In this document: positions 42,175-45,938 of the stretch, piece by piece
Layout: each line of letters opens with the position of its first letter
Position numbering within the stretch: position 1 is the first letter of the stretch
Assembly: GCA_028872955.1 (NCBI GenBank)
Contig: JAGWNX010000023.1
Coordinates: 1-45,938 of the forward strand
From: Acidobacteriota bacterium
GTDB taxonomy: Bacteria; Acidobacteriota; Terriglobia; Terriglobales; Acidobacteriaceae
Length of the DNA stretch: 45,938 bases
Reading direction: 5' to 3'
Notes under the pieces: model-generated
Told to the model about the DNA's origin: nothing
The model's database searches: none
Seen by the model: the letters and a program-made list of their open reading frames with translations, nothing else
Made by a program: the position numbers and the translations under genes

Positions 42175-42989
42175 GCCTCCTCCTTGCCTGCGCCTGCGGC
42201 CACACTCTCCTCGGCAGCTTCACCCTGCGCGGCACTCTTCCGCAGCGGATCGCTCTGCCGCACATACAGACCGCCATCCTTGCGGATGCGCCAGAAGTGA
42301 ATGGCGATGAAGAACACCGCCGACAGCGGCAGAATGACCGTGTGCAGCACGTAGAACCGCAGCAGCGCGTTGGCGTTGACCTGGTGACCGCCTAGCAGCA
42401 GAAAGCGCACCTTATCGCCCATCAGCGGAACCGCCGAGGAGATGTTGGAGCCCACCGTAATCGCCCAGAAGGCCAGCTGATCCCACGGCAGCAGATAGCC
42501 TGTGTAGCTCAGCAGCAGCGTGATCAGCAGCAGCACCACGCCGATCACCCAGTTAAACTCCCGCGGTGGCCGATACGCGCCGCGGTAGAAGACGCGGAAG
42601 AGATGGGCAAACGCCAGCAACACCATGGCATGGGCAGACCAGCGATGCAGATTGCGCAGGAACAGGCCCGACGACACCACAAAGCGCAGATCCGTCACAT
42701 CGGTATAGGCCTGCGGCACCGAAGGGTGGTAGTACAGCATCAGCAGAATTCCTGTAACAACCAGAAGCACAAATGTGCCCAGCGTCAGGGTGCCCAGGTA
42801 CCAGGTCGCGCTCAGGTCCAGCATCCGCCGCCGCACCTTGGTGGGCAGAATGTGCAGAAAGATGTTCTGCTGAATCGCCATGGCACGGTGCAGCGTGCTG
42901 TTGCCCGTTCCGCTGCGGAAGATAGAGCGCCACAGCCGTGTCTGCTCGATACGCGCAATTGTGTTGTCCAGCCTGCTCGCCATCGTCAT
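42171..42989 (-). CDS. b6-type cytochrome b, N-terminal half
   Basis: 272 residues. Four membrane helices with two histidine pairs that bind the b hemes: H115 and H129 ([15 protein letters not shown], 13 residues between) and H216 and H231 (14 between, the b6f-type spacing). The conserved [16 protein letters not shown] and [17 protein letters not shown] blocks are present. The protein carries about 60 cytoplasmic residues before the first helix. ATG 42989 overlaps the Rieske gene stop (ATGA at 42989-42986), so the subunits are coupled. Confidence 0.93.
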   Translation of the reverse strand: MTMASRLDNTIARIEQTRLWRSIFRSGTGNSTLHRAMAIQQNIFLHILPTKVRRRMLDLSATWYLGTLTLGTFVLLVVTGILLMLYYHPSVPQAYTDVTDLRFVVSSGLFLRNLHRWSAHAMVLLAFAHLFRVFYRGAYRPPREFNWVIGVVLLLITLLLSYTGYLLPWDQLAFWAITVGSNISSAVPLMGDKVRFLLLGGHQVNANALLRFYVLHTVILPLSAVFFIAIHFWRIRKDGGLYVRQSDPLRKSAAQGEAAEESVAAGAGKEEA

Positions 42990-43471
42990 ACCCTCAGGTA
43001 CTGCATCGGAGGAATGGTGGTTGCGCGATCGACCATCACCTCTCCGTTATCGTTCACCCACGTCTTCAGCCAGGGCAGCGACTTCGGTGCCGGCCCGGCC
43101 AGTTTCTGGCCCTCGCGGCTGAAGCGACTGCCATGGCACGGACACGCAATCACCCCCAGGTCGGCCTTCCACGCCGTCAGGCATCCCAAGTGCGTGCAGA
43201 TCGCATTCAGCGCGAAGAAGCCCTCCTGCACGTGCACCAGGTAGATGCCGGAGGTCGCATCCAGCGTCACTGAGTCCACCGGGTAGGACTCCGCCTTGCC
43301 GGCGTTCACGATCGGCGATGCCTCGTACAGCACATTCGGCGACAGGTAGCGGTAGGTAAAGCTCAGTGTGCCCGCCGCCGCAACTCCCAGCGATCCGATG
43401 CCGATCTTACGGAAGAACTCCCGCCGGCTTACCTCCTGCTCTGCTGCATCCACCTTGGCCTCAGCACTCAT
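42986..43471 (-). CDS. Rieske iron-sulfur protein
   Basis: A 161-residue Rieske subunit. An [11 protein letters not shown]at-type motif and a membrane helix (about 23-40) anchor it. The [2Fe-2S] ligands are C92 and H94 in CTHLGC and C110 and H113 in CPCHGSRF, with C97 and C112 as the disulfide pair. It moves electrons from the quinol site of cytochrome b to the multiheme cytochrome. ATG 43471 is chosen with GAGG six bases upstream; a GTG at 43483 overlapping the preceding stop is the alternative. Confidence 0.94.
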   Translation of the reverse strand: MSAEAKVDAAEQEVSRREFFRKIGIGSLGVAAAGTLSFTYRYLSPNVLYEASPIVNAGKAESYPVDSVTLDATSGIYLVHVQEGFFALNAICTHLGCLTAWKADLGVIACPCHGSRFSREGQKLAGPAPKSLPWLKTWVNDNGEVMVDRATTIPPMQYLRV

Positions 43472-43479
43472 GCACTGCC

Positions 43480-45465
43480 TCACTTTCCTGCGTTGATTGG
43501 TATCGCGACGCTCTCACGGAAGGGTGCGTCGATCTGCTCGATCGAGAGCATGCCACCCGGACGACCGGGCAGCAGGTTGAACGACTCCATGGTGATGGTG
43601 CCCGCCGGACAACGCGCCGCACACAGCCCGCAGCGTATGCAGCGCGTCTCGTCCTTGAACATCACTGAGCCGCTCACCTTGCCCAGCTCTGCGGCACGAA
43701 CACCCTCCAGCTCCACACCCAGCAGCGGTTCGCGCTCCGTAAGCTGCTCCACCACCTCGGCCGAGAAGTCAAAGCGATCCAGGCTCACCAGGTCCAGGCA
43801 GCTCTCGGGACACACATCCACGCAGCCGCCACACAGCACACACAGCGTGCCATCCTCCAGGCTTCCCTCAAAGATGGTGTTCACCCAGCAGTGCAGGCAG
43901 CGGCGCGCCTCCCGTTGCGCGGAGGCCTCGTCCATGCATAGCTCCACCTCGTTCATGCCACTGCGGCGCTCCGGCGGCAGCAGGGGCAGCGGCTGGCGCA
44001 GAATATCCAGCAGCTCGCGCGGCATGGTGTGGCGCTTCAGCACCTCCACCTCTACGACGGCCTCAGGCTCCGTGGTGCCGCGCAGGTAGCGGTCAATTCC
44101 TGCCGCCGCGCGCTTGCCATCCGCAACACTGTCGATGATGAGCCGCGGACCAAACGCGCAGTCGCCACCGGCAAACACACCCGGCGCACTGGTCATTAGC
44201 GTCTCAGGGTTCACGGCAATCAGGCCGCGTCGCGAGATCTCCACGCCGTCTTCAGGCCGCAGGAAGTCCAATCGCGGAGCCTGGCCGATGGCCATGATAA
44301 TGGTGTCGCACTCCAGCACCGATTCGCTGTCCGGGTAGAACTCCGGGCTGAAGCGATGGTTCTCATCAAACACGCGCTTCGTCTTCAGCGTCTCCAGACC
44401 CACCACGCGGCCATCTCTGCCCAGGATGCGATTGGGACCCAGTCCCGGATGCAGCAGGACGCCCTCGTCCTCCGCATCGTGGATCTCTTCGCTCGCCGCA
44501 GGCATCTCCGGGCGGCTCTCCAGGCACACCAGGTGCACCTCCTGCGCGCCCATGCGCAGCGCCGACAGCGAGACGTCCATCATCTCGCGTCCGGCCACCG
44601 TCTTGACGTTCTCGACGGAAGGACGCTGCTCCTCCACACCGTTCCCATACTGCCGCACCACCTCGCGAGCAGCCGAGCGCGCCACATCCATGGCTACGTT
44701 TCCGCCGCCAATCACCACCACCTTCTTGCCGATGGTCAGTTGATCGCCGAGGTTGACGTCGAGCAGAAACTGGATGCCCTTGTACACGCCCTTCAGATCG
44801 ACACCGGGAATCGTCAGGTCGCGGCTGCTATGGGCTCCAACGGCCAGCAGCACCGCGTGGTAGCCCTGCTGCTGCAGCTCCGCCACTGTAAAGTCGCGTC
44901 CCGCCGCGCAGTTCAGCTTCAGCTCAATCTCGCCCGCCGCCAGAATCTCGCGTACCTGCGCCTGCACAACGTCGCGGGGCAGCCGATACTCCGGCACGCC
45001 CAGGTGCAACATGCCGCCCGCCACCCGCGATGCCTCAAAGATCGTCACCGAGTAGCCCAGCAGCGCCAGGTCATGCGCTGCGGAGAGGCCCACCGGCCCG
45101 GCGCCGATGATGGCCACCCGATACGGCACGCGCGCACTGCGCCGGCCCTCGTTCACATCCACCGGCCTGCGCGACTCCGGCCCATGCCGCTCGGTCAGGA
45201 AGCGCTTCAGCGCGCGGATCGAGACCGGCTCATCGATCGCGCCGCGTCGGCACGCCGACTCGCATGGGTGCGCACACACCCGCCCGCAGATGCTGGCCAG
45301 CGGATTCGGATCGCGGGCGAGCCGGTACGCATCCTCATACCGGCCCTCCGCAATCAGCCCCACATAGCGCCCGGCGTTGGTATGCACCGGGCACGCCATC
45401 ATGCACGGGAAGTTCGTATTCAGCCATGCAACATCCACCGATTTTTCTGTCTTGTGCTCTGGCAT
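43480..45465 (-). CDS. GltD-like FAD/NAD(P) oxidoreductase with N- and C-terminal Fe-S modules
   Basis: 661 residues. The N-terminal Cys-rich module (CMMACPVHTNAGRYVG; CGRVCAHPCESACRRG) is the Fer4_20 domain that precedes GltD/dihydropyrimidine-dehydrogenase-type reductases. Two nucleotide folds follow: FAD-binding VAIIGAGPVGLSAAHDLALL and NAD(P)-binding VVVIGGGNVAMDVARSAARE. The FAD-closing GVFAGGDCAFGPR comes next. The C-terminus adds ferredoxin-type clusters (CVLCGGCVDVCPESC; CIRCGLCAARCPAG). It probably passes electrons from NAD(P)H through Fe-S clusters. ATG 45465 starts the conserved part; a GTG at 45501 is possible. It lies just upstream of the Rieske gene, an unusual partner. Confidence 0.88.
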   Translation of the reverse strand: MPEHKTEKSVDVAWLNTNFPCMMACPVHTNAGRYVGLIAEGRYEDAYRLARDPNPLASICGRVCAHPCESACRRGAIDEPVSIRALKRFLTERHGPESRRPVDVNEGRRSARVPYRVAIIGAGPVGLSAAHDLALLGYSVTIFEASRVAGGMLHLGVPEYRLPRDVVQAQVREILAAGEIELKLNCAAGRDFTVAELQQQGYHAVLLAVGAHSSRDLTIPGVDLKGVYKGIQFLLDVNLGDQLTIGKKVVVIGGGNVAMDVARSAAREVVRQYGNGVEEQRPSVENVKTVAGREMMDVSLSALRMGAQEVHLVCLESRPEMPAASEEIHDAEDEGVLLHPGLGPNRILGRDGRVVGLETLKTKRVFDENHRFSPEFYPDSESVLECDTIIMAIGQAPRLDFLRPEDGVEISRRGLIAVNPETLMTSAPGVFAGGDCAFGPRLIIDSVADGKRAAAGIDRYLRGTTEPEAVVEVEVLKRHTMPRELLDILRQPLPLLPPERRSGMNEVELCMDEASAQREARRCLHCWVNTIFEGSLEDGTLCVLCGGCVDVCPESCLDLVSLDRFDFSAEVVEQLTEREPLLGVELEGVRAAELGKVSGSVMFKDETRCIRCGLCAARCPAGTITMESFNLLPGRPGGMLSIEQIDAPFRESVAIPINAGK

Positions 45466-45507
45466 CGCCCGTCTTCCCGTGGTTGCGCTCTGTCCGTTCA
45501 CCCCGCC

Positions 45508-45938
45508 CTACTTCGCGGTCAGGTCAGCCTTGGTGTCGCCCGCCACCGTTACCGATGCGGAGTGCGGCTGCTTGACGCCCTCGTTCCACACCGTCACCGT
45601 GTAGGTGCCATCCGGCACATTCGCAATCTTGTACTCGCCGGTCTTATCGGTGGTGGCAAAGTACGGTGTCGGGGAGACCACGATGTAGCCCGCCATATCC
45701 GGGTGCACATTGCACAGCAGCGGAATCGCACCGGGCTGATCAAACTTGAAGTCGCGCTTCTCGCCCGTCGGCCAGGTACCCATGTTGTGGCCCAGCTTCT
45801 TGTTGCCGCCCACCGACTGCCAGAAGACGTTGTGCGCCACGCTGTCGCTGTTCAGAAACTCCACCGTCGCGCCCTGCTGCACCGCCAGAATATGCGGCTC
45901 AAACATCAGCCCCTTCTGGTTCATCACCGGATGCTGCG
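45508..45938 (-). CDS. Cupredoxin-like protein with carboxypeptidase-regulatory-like domain (5' end outside window)
   Basis: The frame is open to the right edge, so the N-terminus and any signal peptide are missing. A cupredoxin fold is shown by ILAVQQGATVEFLNSDSVAH with the likely copper histidine in AHNVF. CNVHPDMAGYIVV supplies Cys, His and Met. A short C-terminal domain (TTDKTGEYKIANVPDGTYTV) is of the carboxypeptidase-regulatory type. It heads the electron-transfer cluster as seen here and is a candidate soluble carrier. Confidence 0.8.
   Translation of the reverse strand, partial: QHPVMNQKGLMFEPHILAVQQGATVEFLNSDSVAHNVFWQSVGGNKKLGHNMGTWPTGEKRDFKFDQPGAIPLLCNVHPDMAGYIVVSPTPYFATTDKTGEYKIANVPDGTYTVTVWNEGVKQPHSASVTVAGDTKADLTAK

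Overview
The window looks like a chromosomal segment of a GC-rich, Gram-negative soil bacterium, most likely an acidobacterium of the Terriglobia/Acidobacteriaceae type. This is an inference from gene content: Wza/Wzz/Wzx export, a rhamnose pathway, paired GH3 glycosidases, a membrane-spanning winged-helix regulator, a giant choice-of-anchor-D protein, and GC-rich interspersed repeats. No 16S rRNA or other decisive marker is present.

Region 1 (1-15.8 kb) is a cell-surface polysaccharide locus. On the minus strand it holds a nucleotide-sugar epimerase (cut by the left edge), a Wzx-type flippase, a Wzz/GumC-type chain-length protein and a large SLBB-domain export protein. One hexapeptide acyltransferase lies on the plus strand. 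A housekeeping block follows (gatA, gatC, a DUF721/DciA-like gene), then a GT9 glycosyltransferase and a phosphoglycosyl transferase. Next are the four rml genes for dTDP-L-rhamnose: rmlC on the plus strand, and rmlB-rmlA-rmlD-gmhB overlapping on the minus strand.

Region 2 (15.9-21.6 kb) is an accessory island starting at a tRNA-Ser(UGA) gene. It holds five same-orientation copies (A-E) of a roughly 297 bp element. The complete copies (C, D, E) end in an 18 bp inverted repeat and carry nested internal inverted repeats. An HNH endonuclease gene sits between A and B, bracketed by a 183 bp direct repeat with two mismatches that begins in the last bases of the tRNA. Next to C, D and E, read on the minus strand, lie the 3' ends of three different genes that lack any 5' part. 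Each is followed closely by a small intact gene: a HEAT-repeat protein, a small exported protein, and a 234-residue cytosolic protein. This resembles a degraded array of toxin-tail plus immunity cassettes separated by a MITE-like repeat. It is the least explained part of the window.

Region 3 (21.7-32.4 kb) carries two tandem GH3 beta-glucosidases, a GT39/PMT-like membrane glycosyltransferase and a one-component membrane regulator. It also has a plus-strand epimerase/UDP-HexNAc dehydrogenase pair, closed by a clear intrinsic terminator.

Region 4 (32.5-37.2 kb) is a single 1542-codon gene for an exported beta-propeller protein with four choice-of-anchor-D (Hydin-like) repeats.

Region 5 (37.2 kb to the right edge) is a minus-strand electron-transfer operon. 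In transcription order it encodes a cupredoxin-like protein, a GltD-like FAD/Fe-S oxidoreductase, a Rieske protein, a b6-type cytochrome b, a PetD-like subunit IV, an eight-heme cytochrome c and a monoheme lipoprotein cytochrome. Last comes an outer-membrane barrel-like protein with an N-terminal heme motif. Together they suggest a noncanonical quinol:cytochrome c complex that could pass electrons from NAD(P)H or quinol across the periplasm towards the outer membrane.
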